Positions 39,901 to 49,871 of a stretch of DNA of 64,000 nt are shown here, one piece after another. Source of the stretch: Rhea pennata. Its lineage: Eukaryota; Chordata; Aves; Rheiformes; Rheidae. The translations under genes were made by a program, and so were the position numbers. Position 1 is the stretch's first letter. Every line of letters starts with the position of its first letter. Below the pieces are notes generated by a model. That model searched no databases. It was not told the origin of the DNA and worked only from the letters and a program-made list of their open reading frames with translations. The DNA is taken from assembly GCF_028389875.1 (NCBI RefSeq), contig NC_084702.1:57762553-57826552 (forward strand), written 5' to 3'.

Positions 39901-42900
39901 ACATGACTAATAAGTTAGGTCACATTTAAATGACCTGTACTGTGCCAGCGAACTCTCGCTATTGAACTGTAATGTGTTTGATAAAAAAGAAGACTAAAGA
40001 AAATACTACTACAATAGTCATACAGGTAACTTTTTTTAATAAATTCCTATCTATGAAGTAGGACACAGAACTACAAGGTTTAATACACAGGATGTCTTTT
40101 GCTGAAAGAACAGCATGTAGTAAAAAATGATCAGATAATGTGTGAAGATCATTTTGCACAGAATGAATATTTGAAGTTACCTGCCTGCAATGCTTAACTA
40201 ATCAGCTATTTATTTGCATGTATTGATCAGGAAGATGGAGATAAGTCACTTAAATTTTCCCCTGCAACCTAACAAAGGCCAGTAGGTATTTCCCCTAAAA
40301 TCTGTGTGTTATTTTAGTTGATATAATGAGTAATACTTAATGGCAGGATAGGACCGATGAGTAGGGCACAGAGGGAGAAAAGAGCCCTGCGTGCTGTGTA
40401 GCCTTAAACAAGTTTATCTCTGTGTTCTGTTTTCCCCTTTTGCTATTTTATCCGCTTCATTTATTTAGACTATAAGCCCTTTCAGGGGAATTTGATTGCC
40501 CCGTATTTGCACAGTGCCTATCCCACAGTCCTATTCTTTTTGTTGTATAGAAAGTAACTTTTCTCCCCTTCATAAGTTATCAGCAATGTTGTTTGGAAAT
40601 CTGTATGTGTGTGTTGGACTTAGACACCACATCTGGCAAAGCTTAAACAATCTGCTAGCGTGGTTGTATAACTAGCCTGCCATAGAGTTAAAGTCTCAGA
40701 GTCTACATAATATTTCACATGATTCAGCAGGCTAAAAGTGTGCTTTTAGTACTGTTTTAGCTTTCAGTATTTCACATTATCAGAGCTCTGCTGATATGCA
40801 GCAAATCTGATAAAGTATAAAAATGTATGGAGGTGTTCTCAAAAGAAAATATTTGGAAGCTTGTCCCGTGTTTACCAGGCCCTCTTAAGAGTATCTGATT
40901 TCATTGGTGCAGCTTTGAGTGAAGTGAGTGAAGGCAGCAGGTTTTGGTTTGGCTGGCTTTTAACAAAGCGAGACCTTGAAGCAAGGCCTTGCTTCTCTAT
41001 CCTGAAGTTACTGCTGGGGATCTAGAGATTATCATTTGGGCATTTGGGACCCTACTCTTATACTTATTATTTCAAGTTATGTAACAGTTTAAGATCATGC
41101 ACTGATTAAGATGTATTTGGTTAGGTGTGATAGAAGACCAGTTACATTATCTTGACAAAATATCTCGTTGCTCTTAGCTCTCTTCAGGGCAGGATTAGTC
41201 AGGTAGTAAAGTGATCATTTTTTAATAATAAATATCAAATATATTTGCCATTTGTACCCAGTTTAATGAGGGTATTTATGCAAGTAATTTGGACTCATAA
41301 TGCTTGGGAAAACAATACTGCTTGTTTTAACCAAATGTAGACCAAGTACTCTGCTGCATAACTTCTTACTAGCCTGGGTGTCTCTGATTTCTTAAATTAA
41401 GCTTTTAGACAAAGCAGATGATGTGACCTGTCAGCTGCTTCTGCTCATGACCAATGTTCTGGAGCTGCAGTTCAAGTTTCTTCAATGCTGGAGTCGCCTG
41501 TTTGTTTCTTTTAAGTGATTCCTCTCAATTTCTTGTTAGATTTGTCTCTGGCAGATTATTAAGAGGACATGATGGCTTGATGTGCAGTAAAGTTTTTGAT
41601 ACTTCACAATGTTTCTAATTCTCACAAATGTGGTCTATTTTGGAAATTAGAGAGGGCAAGTGATGGATTAGACTGAAAGCTTCCTTTGCTTGAATCTTTG
41701 AATGCTAGAAATGATCATCAATGGCTGTACTGATTTTTTAAAGAATAGATCAAGAGAAATCTAAAAATATACAGACATATGTGATTAAGTAATGCAAGGT
41801 ATTCTAAAGTATGCTTCATGTGCTCTGTCCCGCAGCCTTCTGAATTATCAGAAAAAAAGCTGAACTCTATTAATATTCTTAAGTAGTAGAAGAATAATGT
41901 ATGTGTTCTCCTGTGGAAGTACAGTTATTCAAACAGCTGACTTTCATAAGTAGCTTTAATCACGAGTTGTTTCCAAACTAATTTGTAGAATCTGTGGGGG
42001 CTGGTGTAAACTCTTATCACTATTGACTTAGTGGAGTTATGACAGCTGAGCTATGACCTAAGAAGCACAGAATTCTTCCAAATTTAACTGATGATTTACA
42101 GATTGTATTTGATTTACAGTTGATATTTACATAAGTACAGAGCGTTAAGTACACTCAGCCAGGTTGCTCTCTCTTTACAATAAGGCGAAAGATCCATATT
42201 GTCAGCAGCTCCAGTCAGCTGCACATAAAACCTGCTCTCATTCCTTATTCACTGCTGCTGGCAGTATGCTGCCCACCTATTTCTAGTCCTCATCTAATGG
42301 CAGGGAGTGGTGGTGACCCACAGCTGGCATTTCTGGCCTTTTGCTGATAATGGTAGTTTCCTGGTTTAGTTGAGAGCAGCTGGGAACTGGCTGTGTAGGA
42401 TTGATTAAGATCATAAAACTGAAAATGGTTTGAGGAGTTTGCCATTATGTTTGACATATAGTTATGCCAAGCACATGTATCATAAAGATTTCTCTCTAAA
42501 CTGTAGTGCTGTTCCCTCTTTGGTAAGATCATTTCCAATGTTTTTGCTGCTGTAAAATTGTGCACAGAAGGTAGGTTATATATGTGTACCTGTTGCACTG
42601 ATATTATAGCTGTAGAGGCTGTAAAATTGAGTATAAACAAAGCATAAATGTTTTCTAATAGGTTCCTTGCACCAAGTATGCTGACCTGTAAACATGCTAT
42701 CTTTATATTGACTTGTTGAATACTTTGTAATGAAATCCAGTATGTAATTTCATCTGCACTTAAATTTGTTACCTTCCTTTCTCCCCACAGAAAATTCTGA
42801 AAGATTTACAAAGATCTAATTTTTAAAAAAATGTAGTCTAAATGTAGGTTTCAGTCTTCAAGATGATGATGGTTTCTGAGGAAATTGTCATGAATGTATG

Positions 42901-45900
42901 CTACTCATGGAAACCTGTGCTATTCTGTTTTACAGGTGTTTTCATAAATGAATGTGTCTGTGGAAAAATGTTTCTTGTTTCCTACCTGTCATTCCTTGTT
43001 CATATTGTGAAGGTTAAACTGTTACACTCTGTTATAGATTATAATAAAGTAGTGTGCTATCCAGGATTATAACATAGCCATTTGACATCTTTTTTTTTAA
43101 TGTAAACTGATGTTATTCTTTCAGAATCAGCAGTTTATAAGGTCTGTAAACTGTTCTCCTTTTCCCTAGCTGGAGCCATCAAATGATTTCAGTTCGTGAG
43201 GCCAAAGCTATTCCAAGACCTGATGGTATTGAATGGAGAAACAAATTTATTTGTGTGGAAGGTAAAATGTAAAGCTGCATTATCATTTTTAACCTTTAAG
43301 ACCCTAAATACCTGAATCTGTCACTTGGACTTTACCTCAGTCACATTTTCATAATGCACATGTAACATTTTAATAGAAAATAGTATTACCAATGTAGATT
43401 GTTCTGTAATTATGTAACAGAGTCTCTCTAAAAACATTCGAGAAGGAAGCTTTAAGTTCTGTAGTTCTAAAAATAGTTCTCCTGACCTTTTCTTCAAGAG
43501 GACTCATTACTCTGTTACTTTGGAACATGGACCGGGACTTTGCTGTCATCAAGGCCATTCCTTCTCAATGTGTGTTTTGCTGTTCTATAAAAATAGTCTT
43601 CAGTTTTGTGAAGTTTGAGCTTCTGCAAAAGCACAGTGGGCACATAATCAGATTCTGCTCTAAGAATATTCTTTGTTCTAGTAATGCTCTGGCATCTGAA
43701 GTTCTAACAGTGACCAGTTATGCATATGTTGATCCCTTTGTGGCTACTATTTTTGACTGGCTTATGAATGTCTCCACAATAACTGTATGTTGTTCTCCAG
43801 AATTGGAGGGGTTCCTTTTGGAGTTGCAGCTCTTGGACATCTTCACTCCAGTGCAATTGGGCACTAGCGTTTTATATGGAACCTGTTTGTGTCCTCTTGA
43901 TGTCTTAGAGCTGCCACAAGGAGCAAAAGAAGGAAAACGAACAGTTTGCATACATAGGAGATGAAGCTTGGACCAGGGGAAAAAAAATAATAAATCAAGA
44001 GCAGGATTATGATGTTAGAGGGGAGAATGAAAAGAAGAAAAGCAGGAAGGCACTTGGGAGCTGCAGTGTAATAAGAAAAGCAAAGTGTAATAAGAAAATA
44101 AGCAAATAAGAAAAGTGAGAATTGGAAGACAGCAAGTGAAGGGAAGTTGGTTGGACAAAAGATCATGAATAAGGAATGAGAGTAGAGTGGGGGCAGAATT
44201 ATAACAGTGGCTTAGGACACTGGGGTGAAGAGGAAAGGTCTGAAATGAGGGAGGGAACCTGGGCCATGGACCTCAATGGGAGACTCAATTAGGATCAGGA
44301 GATCAAGAGTAAAGTTTTAGGATGAATGAGGAATGAAATTTTGAGAGGAACCAAATGGTATGTAAAGAATTGCTAGAGACTGGGAAAATCTGGAGAGGAG
44401 TATAGCAGAAGTCCAATGGTTAGATGTAAACGTTCCTCAGAGGTCTTGGAGGTGCACATGTATGTGTGCATACACAATTTCCTCCATTGTGCTGCTCTTT
44501 GCAGGGAATAGTTACCTACTGGTGAAATTAATTGTTCTGTAGAGTAGAGCTATCCAATGTAACTGTAATCATATGGATGAGGATGTGAAGCCACATGGTA
44601 GAATTTGTTCTTTGTCTTGGAAAAATTGACTGTCAGTCATAGGGAAAAGTATACTGAAAGCTGTTAAAAGGCAAAGTTGAGCATGCGTAGTTAAGGAATG
44701 TGAGAATTAAAGAGAATCTGCACAACCGAAATGAATTGGGACAGTGCAGAGCAGATATTGCCAAGGCATTGCCATTCTGAATGTGGGAGGTGGAAATGTT
44801 CTGCAGCTGTGTCTGCTGCTCTCACGGGGTGCTGAGCTGGGGTGGTGCGGGGGCTGTCTTAGGCTTGCTCTTGCACTCTCTGGACACTAGAAAGTATCTG
44901 AATAGTTAGTGTTTTCTTCCATTTGGTTGGAAAACAATCTCAGCACAGAGATTGTGCATTTTTAAATTGGTATTCAGTGTGCTTGATTACATATAACTTT
45001 TTCTTAAGAATGCGTTTTGCATTTGAACTATTGAACAAGCAAATGTCTATAGTTGGTACACTTGATTCCTCCTGTTACCACGTGGTTGAAGACTTTATTA
45101 GTGCATTTAATCCTCACGTATCAAGTTTTTATTAATGATTTTGAAGGAAAAAAGTAGATTTCCTATTTCAACTCAAAGTATGCTCCATATCTGTAACACC
45201 TGTTAAGGTAAACTAGTTTAACAGAAAATAGTTTCTCTAATGTGAAGAGGAGAAGCTTTTAAAAGCTAGATGAACGTGTTGATATATTCTAATTTCCAAG
45301 TCTTTGTCAGATTTTTCCATTTAGGGGACTAAAATTCCAGTAATTGTTGTTATTTGTTGAATATTATTTAAAAACATTTTTTAAAAATATATGATGATAT
45401 ATTGTAGAAATCTACCTGCAAGTTGCCACTGCATATAGTGCTGTATTTACCTTGTTGAAAGAAAAAGGTGTGTTCTGTTTTTCACTTCTTTTAATGTGCC
45501 TTAATGCTGATTCTCACTTGCATTTCTGCTGTTTGGAAAATGAATGTAGTATGTGTGCTTTTCCCAGACACTTTAAGATATGGCAAGCTACTATCATTAT
45601 GGCGATACCAAGAGAACTGCTTTTCAAGAATACTGTTTGGGAACAGCCCTTGTCAGAACCTCTAATCGCTATTCTAAACCAGACTGTTCTGATTTAGTTT
45701 AACTCTTGTCTGTATCGTATATTCTCCTTTGGAAAAAGATACAGTTTGGAAAAACTAAGAACTTGGCAGTTCCGTAAGACAATTAATTGACAGGCATTTA
45801 GGGAAAACTGTGCTGTGTCTGTTTTGTGCCTGTTTCATGCTTGTATTTATAAATCTTTCAGCCCCATGAGAATTTAATCCACATGTTAAGTTAAATTCCT

Positions 45901-48838
45901 TTCTAAAATAATTCTTCAGAGCTTATTTTGCTGCAGTTTTGAAGTTTAAGGGTTTTTTTTTCTTTTTGTTTGGGAGGATGATCCCCTTCCCTCTAGTATC
46001 ACAGTGTTGAAGTTGTTTCATTTTTCTTTTAATTCCATGTGAACAAAATAATTTATGATGGAGTCTCACTGTCCTGATGCTTAGAAGATGTTAGTGGTGT
46101 AAATAGGTGCTGATTGCAAAATTATTCTTGCTGCATTCTAAGGAATAAATTTGGCTTTTGACAGTTGGTAAATATGCAAGAAGAGTAAAGGGAAGATGTG
46201 AGTCAGCTTTTGTGGCTAGGAAGAGTGCCTTTTTTTCCCCACTGTCAGTTTTAAAGAATGTTCAGCTTTGCTCTTGTTACTTTTAAAAAATATTTTTTTG
46301 ATACAACATTAAATACATAAACATCCTAGCATTAAAGAAAGTCAACATCAAATGTAAGAAATGTAGAAAAAATGCTCTACTCTTTCACATGGTGAGAGAG
46401 ATGGAATTCTTAGTAGCAGTAGATCACTGTATCAAATTATGTGACTAGAGTTAGAGGCTTAGATATTTTTTATTATAATTATTTGCTTGCCAGTATTCTG
46501 CCCCAGTATGATGCTCCAATGTATGACAGTCTACAGTAAAAATAAATCTACTTGTAAATATCCATTAAAGTACTTTGTTCCAAGTAATAATTGTTGTATC
46601 AGGCATATTCCTAGAAGGTTTTTCTTTGAACTACCTACAGTCTCCTTAATTGAGAGTTTAAATAGCTTTCAGTATTAAAAGCCCAATGCTATGGAGCACT
46701 TTCCAGATTTGAAGTCGCAGTCTCCATAATGTCAAAATCCCTTCTAATGTGTATAATATGTCATTTCACTCTGTCTGTAGCTAAATGAAAGCAATTCATA
46801 ACCAACTAAATGTTGTATAATTTAGCAAAGACTTCTGTCATTCCCTGGTCCTAAAGGACTTTCATGCATGCTGCCAGTGTGAAATGTGCCACATGTTATT
46901 TAAGCATTTCTCTAGCAAGGCAAGAAGAAAAGCTGTATAAAATCTGTTTGTAGTGCATTGTAATGAATAGTCTTTGCATTATAATTCTTTAGTATCTGTT
47001 GGTTTACTGTACTGTAGGCAACTATATCAGTAGCAAGAAGTACTATTAAATCTGTCAATATAAAACAAAAAGTTCCCGACTACTGATTATACTGGCAAAA
47101 AATTGGTAAACATCACATAATTCTTTAGTCTGTTGGAAACAGAAGAGGAAAACCTCAAATTGTCAGCTTATGAATAGAGAATGTAGAATAGGTTTTAATA
47201 GCAAAGTGGACTCAGCTGCTAAAAACTCTTGGGATGTGATAATATGTTGACTGCTTTTTTTTTTTTTCTTTGCCCGACTACTTGCTCAGTGAAGACAGCC
47301 TAACGCTAGTGTTCCTAACGCTTTTAATGTTTGTGTTTGATCTTACAGAGCCTTTTGATGGGACAAACACAGCTAGAGCTGTACATGAAAAACAGAAGTT
47401 TGACATTATCAAAGATGAATTTATGAAGGTAAAAATTGCATCCGATTTAATTTTTTCTGGCACTTTGGTCTTCAAGATATTTGTGCAAATGGTGGTCAGT
47501 GAACCTGCTTGTTTCTGATGTTCATGACTGCCTTTATACTTTTTTTAAAAAACAAAGTGTGTGTGTGTGTGTTTGTGTATACAATTTATATATTATAAAT
47601 TTGTATATATATATAAATTCTGAAAAAATTGGGGGGGGGGAAATTATGTAAGTATTTATTAATGTCTGTATACCATTAAGAATCTGGCTTAAGTTGAAAT
47701 GAGTGTCTAAAATAGTAAACTTTTTGTCTTAGAATTATAAATATTACACCTGAAAATATTTTAATGATAGTTGATAGCTTTAGAATCACAACTTTATCTG
47801 CATTCATTATTTCAAAACTGTGTATCTATGTCTATATCATAATTTGTTGGAAACATTCCTCTTTCTGCCAAAAAGGAGGAAACAAATGCCAAATATTTGC
47901 AATAAAACAAATGTTTTAAAGTGTTGTCTTTATATAGTCAGAAAAGGGTGACTCTTTGCTTTGCAATTCTGTTTAGAAAAGTCAATTATCTTGTATTTAG
48001 CCATTTAAGCATATAAAATACCGAACTGTTCACGCTGCTTTACACAGAATGTTTGATTCTGTGAATTTGCTACAGCAGCAGTTTACAAAGTAGCTTGGGC
48101 TTATACACTATGAAATCAGTGAACTTTCTTTTCAGAGTTTTCAATAAAAAATGACTTTAAAGCTGTGTGACTTTCTGAAAACCTGTCCTAGTGGTGGTTT
48201 AGTTCAAAATACCTGGAAACCTATATGCTTGAATGTTATGGTTGTGAAAACGTTTCCTCCTTATTAGGAGCCATGAGGAATGTCAGTTACTTAAAACAAC
48301 AAATACTTATGAATGGGCTCTGCATAAAAACAGGAGGTTCGGTGCAATTATTTGCAGGTTCGTGACCTAGCAGGTATGACAGAGTTGTCTTGGGTTCCAT
48401 GGCAGAATGCAGAAAAAAGCAGGAATAACCTATTTTAAAGACATAAGCTCTGGAAATGTCAGAGGACATCTCTGAATTTGAGACAATCATTTTTCAGTCA
48501 GAGTATCAATGTAGTGCTTAAAGAATGTTAACATCTCAGTCTTCACAAATCCTCTGCTGCCTTGAAAGGACATACCTTTCTCAACGGTTCATTGCATTTT
48601 GTGCATCTTTGGATTCTTCCTCCCTAAGAAAGAAATCTCTTTTCAAGAGGGAAAAAGTACCAACTTTTTTTTGATCTGTGGGGCTTAATGCTTACAATAG
48701 TATTTAAGTATTAATGGCAAAGAAGATAATTTAGCCTTTTAAAACCTTGTACTTTTTTCCCAGTCTTGGCAGATATTACGAGACAAGAAAGACTTGAACT
48801 GTATATTACCTTTAAGAACAACCATACAGAAAAGATAA
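6899..48838 (+). CDS. TENT2: TENT2 (PAPD4/GLD2) cytoplasmic poly(A) polymerase, 14 coding exons
   Basis: The spliced coding sequence totals 1500 nt (499 residues plus TAA), close to the 484 residues I recall for human GLD2. TENT2 adds A residues to mRNA 3' ends in the cytoplasm, working with CPEB-type RNA-binding partners, and monoadenylates some microRNAs. The N-terminal about 190 residues are low-complexity and poorly conserved. The nucleotidyltransferase core follows, with the GSSLNGFG signature at residues 220-227 and catalytic aspartates D232 and D234 (SSDGDLCL). The third aspartate is D294 (EFDLNVNN), followed by the central domain (residues about 300-372). The PAP-associated segment includes [18 protein letters not shown] (residues about 400-417). 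The C terminus reads LRTTIQKR. All 13 internal coding junctions preserve frame. Intron 7 has a GC donor. There are no frameshifts or premature stops, so the gene looks intact. Confidence 0.97.
7717..7833 (+). CDS. TENT2: TENT2 coding exon 2
   Basis: Acceptor TTCTAG, donor AAA|GTAAGT. Encodes residues 52-90, including [14 protein letters not shown] and FRGRK. This is the low-complexity N-terminal region, upstream of the catalytic domain. Confidence 0.93.
7834..10039 (+). other. TENT2: TENT2 intron 2
   Basis: AT-rich, with T tracts near 7897, 8061 and 9546. No gene or recognisable transposon is seen. Confidence 0.85.
10040..10289 (+). CDS. TENT2: TENT2 coding exon 3
   Basis: Acceptor TTTTTGTAG, donor AAG|GTAATG. 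Encodes residues 91-174, with a basic patch ([10 protein letters not shown]), the conserved ARRYSFPG segment and [12 protein letters not shown], ending VAKDK. The basic patch resembles a nuclear localisation signal; GLD2 is found in both nucleus and cytoplasm. Confidence 0.95.
10290..11433 (+). other. TENT2: TENT2 intron 3
   Basis: Contains an A tract (10844-10863) and two decoy acceptors, a strong pyrimidine tract plus AG at about 10583 and another AG at about 11078. Neither leads into a supportable coding exon. Confidence 0.85.
11434..11548 (+). CDS. TENT2: TENT2 coding exon 4
   Basis: Acceptor GTGTCAAG, donor CAC|GTATGT. Encodes residues 175-212 ([15 protein letters not shown] ... [10 protein letters not shown]), the helical lead-in to the catalytic domain. 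The adjacent intron 4 is only 120 bp. Confidence 0.95.
11669..11760 (+). CDS. TENT2: TENT2 coding exon 5 (catalytic aspartates)
   Basis: Acceptor TTACAG, donor CCA|GTAAGT. Encodes residues 213-243: the nucleotidyltransferase signature [20 protein letters not shown] with D232 and D234 as metal-binding catalytic residues, ending at KEEP. It ends in phase 0, so a small in-frame cassette exon could follow without disruption. Confidence 0.97.
11761..12761 (+). other. TENT2: TENT2 intron 5, with a possible 13-nt microexon
   Basis: At 12220-12232, AACTGTTTCTGTG is flanked by TTTTCAG and GTAAGA. It sits where the human protein as I recall it has an extra CFFQ, but 13 nt would break the frame, so it is not included in the coding sequence. 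Confidence 0.8.
12762..12828 (+). CDS. TENT2: TENT2 coding exon 6
   Basis: Acceptor GTTTCAG, donor CTTT|GTAAGT. Encodes residues 244-265 ([22 protein letters not shown]). The human protein as I recall it carries four extra residues (CFFQ) just before VNQ; no in-frame equivalent is directly visible here. Confidence 0.95.
12829..19353 (+). other. TENT2: TENT2 intron 6
   Basis: The largest TENT2 intron (6.5 kb). It contains an unusually long open stretch (13305-13862) without an ATG start and a 34-base T tract (18050-18083). It also has an alternating CATG/TGTG stretch near 18253-18290. No gene is recognised. Confidence 0.85.
18050..18083. repeat. T homopolymer (34 bases)
   Basis: An uninterrupted T tract in TENT2 intron 6. 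No adjoining retrotransposon body or target-site duplication was identified, so its origin is unclear. Confidence 0.9.
19354..19423 (+). CDS. TENT2: TENT2 coding exon 7 (GC donor)
   Basis: Acceptor CCTTTCAG. Encodes residues 266-288, including [21 protein letters not shown]. The donor is AG|GCAAGT, the typical form of a GC-AG intron. The nearest GT four bases downstream would shift frame and reach a stop almost immediately in exon 8. Confidence 0.95.
19424..23028 (+). other. TENT2: TENT2 intron 7, GC-AG type
   Basis: Begins GCAAGTAC after exon base AG and ends CTCCATAG. The GC donor is the only choice that joins exons 7 and 8 in frame and reproduces the conserved [13 protein letters not shown] junction. 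The interior is AT-rich and has no recognised gene. Confidence 0.9.
23029..23105 (+). CDS. TENT2: TENT2 coding exon 8 (third catalytic aspartate)
   Basis: Acceptor CTCCATAG, donor ACA|GTAAGT. Encodes residues 289-314 ([20 protein letters not shown], then RTYAY). D294 is the third active-site aspartate of this polymerase family. Confidence 0.97.
23106..26452 (+). other. TENT2: TENT2 intron 8
   Basis: AT-rich, with a perfect 10-bp inverted repeat at 23719-23750. No coding potential is recognised. Confidence 0.85.
23719..23750. repeat. Perfect inverted repeat (10-bp arms)
   Basis: TATGCTAAGC and GCTTAGCATA are separated by 12 bases and would form a 10-bp stem with a 12-nt loop. Confidence 0.85.
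26453..26581 (+). CDS. TENT2: TENT2 coding exon 9
   Basis: Acceptor CTTACAG, donor CAGA|GTAAGT. Encodes residues 315-357, including [13 protein letters not shown] and the highly conserved [20 protein letters not shown]. This belongs to the central nucleotide- and RNA-binding part of the enzyme. Confidence 0.97.
28846..28887. repeat. Compound A17-G13-(GA)n simple repeat
   Basis: A purine-only tract running from poly(A) into poly(G) and then GA dinucleotides. It could form triplex or quadruplex DNA and its length is likely variable. Confidence 0.9.
29784..29831. repeat. 25-bp tandem duplication
   Basis: ATATTAAAATCTTACTA, followed by T or C and CAGG, occurs twice with a period of 25 bases, differing at one or two sites. 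Confidence 0.8.
30655..30698 (+). CDS. TENT2: TENT2 coding exon 10 (44 nt)
   Basis: A very short exon. Acceptor TTATAG, donor CCA|GTAAGT. Encodes residues 358-372 ([15 protein letters not shown]). It is flanked by introns of about 4 kb and 6 kb. Confidence 0.95.
33972..34130 (-). mobile_element. CR1 LINE 3' fragment
   Basis: Starts CACAGAATTGCAGAATGGTT and continues through GGGACCTCTGGAGATCATC and CTGCTCAAGCAGGGTC, the reverse complement of the 3' end of an avian CR1 element. It is heavily 5'-truncated, as is usual for CR1, with no coding capacity. Confidence 0.92.
35985..36006. repeat. A homopolymer
   Basis: An A22 tract in TENT2 intron 10, followed by an A-rich tail interrupted by GG. Confidence 0.9.
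36859..36950. repeat. (TG)n/(TA)n/(CA)n compound microsatellite
   Basis: Alternating TG, TA and CA dinucleotides that are partly self-complementary. It ends about 20 bp from the acceptor of TENT2 exon 11. Confidence 0.95.
36972..37108 (+). CDS. TENT2: TENT2 coding exon 11 (PAP-associated domain)
   Basis: Acceptor TTTGACAG, donor TTTGA|GTAAGT. Encodes residues 373-417, with [20 protein letters not shown] and [17 protein letters not shown], the hallmark of the PAP-associated domain. A TG/TA/CA microsatellite ends only about 20 bp upstream of the acceptor. Confidence 0.97.
38160..38395 (-). mobile_element. CR1 LINE 3' fragment
   Basis: Starts CACAGAATCACAGAATGGTT, then GGGACCTCTGGAGATCATC, CTGCTCAAGCAGGGTCACC, TTTGAATATCTTCAGAGAAG and AGACTCCACAACCTCTCTGG. 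It is the reverse complement of an avian CR1 3' end, longer and better preserved than the copy at 33972, in the same orientation, and from a similar subfamily. Confidence 0.95.
39163..39184. repeat. C14-A8 homopolymer pair
   Basis: A C run directly followed by an A run in TENT2 intron 11. Confidence 0.85.
43170..43261 (+). CDS. TENT2: TENT2 coding exon 12
   Basis: Acceptor TTCCCTAG, donor GAAG|GTAAAA. Encodes residues 418-448, including [17 protein letters not shown] and WRNKFICVE, in the nucleotide-recognition part of the PAP-associated domain. Confidence 0.96.
43262..47348 (+). other. TENT2: TENT2 intron 12
   Basis: Contains an ATG-initiated open frame of 145 codons (43527-43964) that I do not recognise and do not call as a gene. 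A purine-rich stretch (about 43970-44450) follows. The rest is AT-rich. Confidence 0.8.
47349..47428 (+). CDS. TENT2: TENT2 coding exon 13
   Basis: Acceptor TCTTACAG, donor AAG|GTAAAA. Encodes residues 449-475 ([18 protein letters not shown] and onward), the conserved end of the catalytic region. Confidence 0.97.
47429..48763 (+). other. TENT2: TENT2 intron 13
   Basis: Contains a short GT repeat (47557-47572), an AT-rich stretch and a G10 run (47631-47640). No gene is seen. Confidence 0.85.
48764..48838 (+). CDS. TENT2: TENT2 coding exon 14 (stop codon)
   Basis: Acceptor TTTCCCAG. Encodes residues 476-499 ([20 protein letters not shown], then IQKR) and TAA at 48836-48838. It matches the vertebrate GLD2 C terminus in length and pattern. 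Confidence 0.95.
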   Translation, partial: SWQILRDKKDLNCILPLRTTIQKR

Positions 48839-48876
48839 CCGACTTCTTTCATTTCCTCCTTATTGGATCCTGCTGA

Positions 48877-48882
48877 AATAAA
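48877..48882 (+). terminator. TENT2: Candidate proximal poly(A) signal
   Basis: AATAAA, 39 bases after the TENT2 stop codon. Its use would give an extremely short 3' UTR. Confidence 0.35.
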
Positions 48883-49186
48883 GAACAGTGTCAAAATCAA
48901 GATGCAGTTACCCCGTGGTTTTTTATGACGTGTTTTTCTCTTTAAACTTTTGTTAAGGAAATGTTTATAAGAAAGATTGCATATTTTATTATTGACATTT
49001 GTTAATACAGCTGTTCATTCAAAGATATGTTTTCTGAAAATGCTTGCATTGTTGACTTCTACAAGAGACTGTTGTGACTCAAAGCAGCCCAAAGGAATAA
49101 ATCCATTTTAAGGAAAGTATTGGAATATATTGACTTGTTGTTTCCATAATCTGTGTAATCATTAATTCAGGCACATTTAACCATGA

Positions 49187-49192
49187 AATAAA
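49187..49192 (+). terminator. TENT2: Candidate poly(A) signal
   Basis: AATAAA about 350 bases into the 3' UTR; another AATAAA is at 49096-49101. Confidence 0.35.
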
Positions 49193-49678
49193 GGAATTCA
49201 GAGCTAAACAATGTACGAGTCTGACTGTATCCTTAAGCCATTGCACCCAATATACACTTTTTTATGAACAGACAGCCTGTGCTGTACATCTGCTTAATGC
49301 AGTATGCACTTCTGCTCAACTTGGCACCTTCCAATTTTATTTCCCCTTTTCATGGAACAACAAGCAACAGTTTATGAAAATTCAACTAGATTATACTTAG
49401 TAGTGTTCTGGATACGAAACTGGAATTTTCAAGCAGCAGATCTACTACAAAGAAGTTGAAAAAAATCAATGTATGTAAATACTTCATATTCACATAGTGT
49501 CATCCAGATACCTTTTAGTGCTTCTTTTTACATATTTGAAGTAGGAGTGATGTTAGCAAACACACACTCCCCCCCCCCCACTACAATATGCTAGGCTTTT
49601 GTTTTAATTCTGTGTAAATATTTGTAAATTGGTCAGCTACTGTAAATTAAATAAGTAATCTTAAATTTTAGCTTTTCC

Positions 49679-49712
49679 AAAAAAAAAAAAAAAAAAAAAA
49701 AAGAAAAAAAAA
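49679..49712. repeat. A-rich homopolymer tract
   Basis: A24, a single G, then A9, inside the likely TENT2 3' UTR. It is a simple tract and does not look like the tail of a retrogene, because no duplicated coding sequence precedes it. Confidence 0.85.
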
Positions 49713-49865
49713 GTTGTGGAACTTTTTAGACCTGCTGTAGCACAGTTTGTGCCTCTCATGTATTTGTTATTGAAGACCAATTCATTGTTATATCTGTACT
49801 TATCATTGATGTCAAATTCATATTTTGTTTTTTTTAAGTTTAATATTTTGTATGATGTCCAGTGG

Positions 49866-49871
49866 AATAAA
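49866..49871 (+). terminator. TENT2: Candidate main poly(A) signal
   Basis: AATAAA followed within about 35-50 bases by a T/GT-rich downstream element (GATGTTACTTTGTATTGG). This is the best-looking site in the first kilobase after the stop. Confidence 0.5.

Larger units (their letters stand above)
37109..43169 (+). other. TENT2: TENT2 intron 11
   Basis: Contains a second minus-strand CR1 fragment (38160-38395) and a C14-A8 tract (39163-39184). No gene is recognised in the remaining AT-rich sequence. Confidence 0.85.

Noticed and set aside
49679-49712. A-rich tract as the tail of a processed pseudogene
   Set aside because: The preceding sequence is the TENT2 3' UTR itself and contains no second gene copy.
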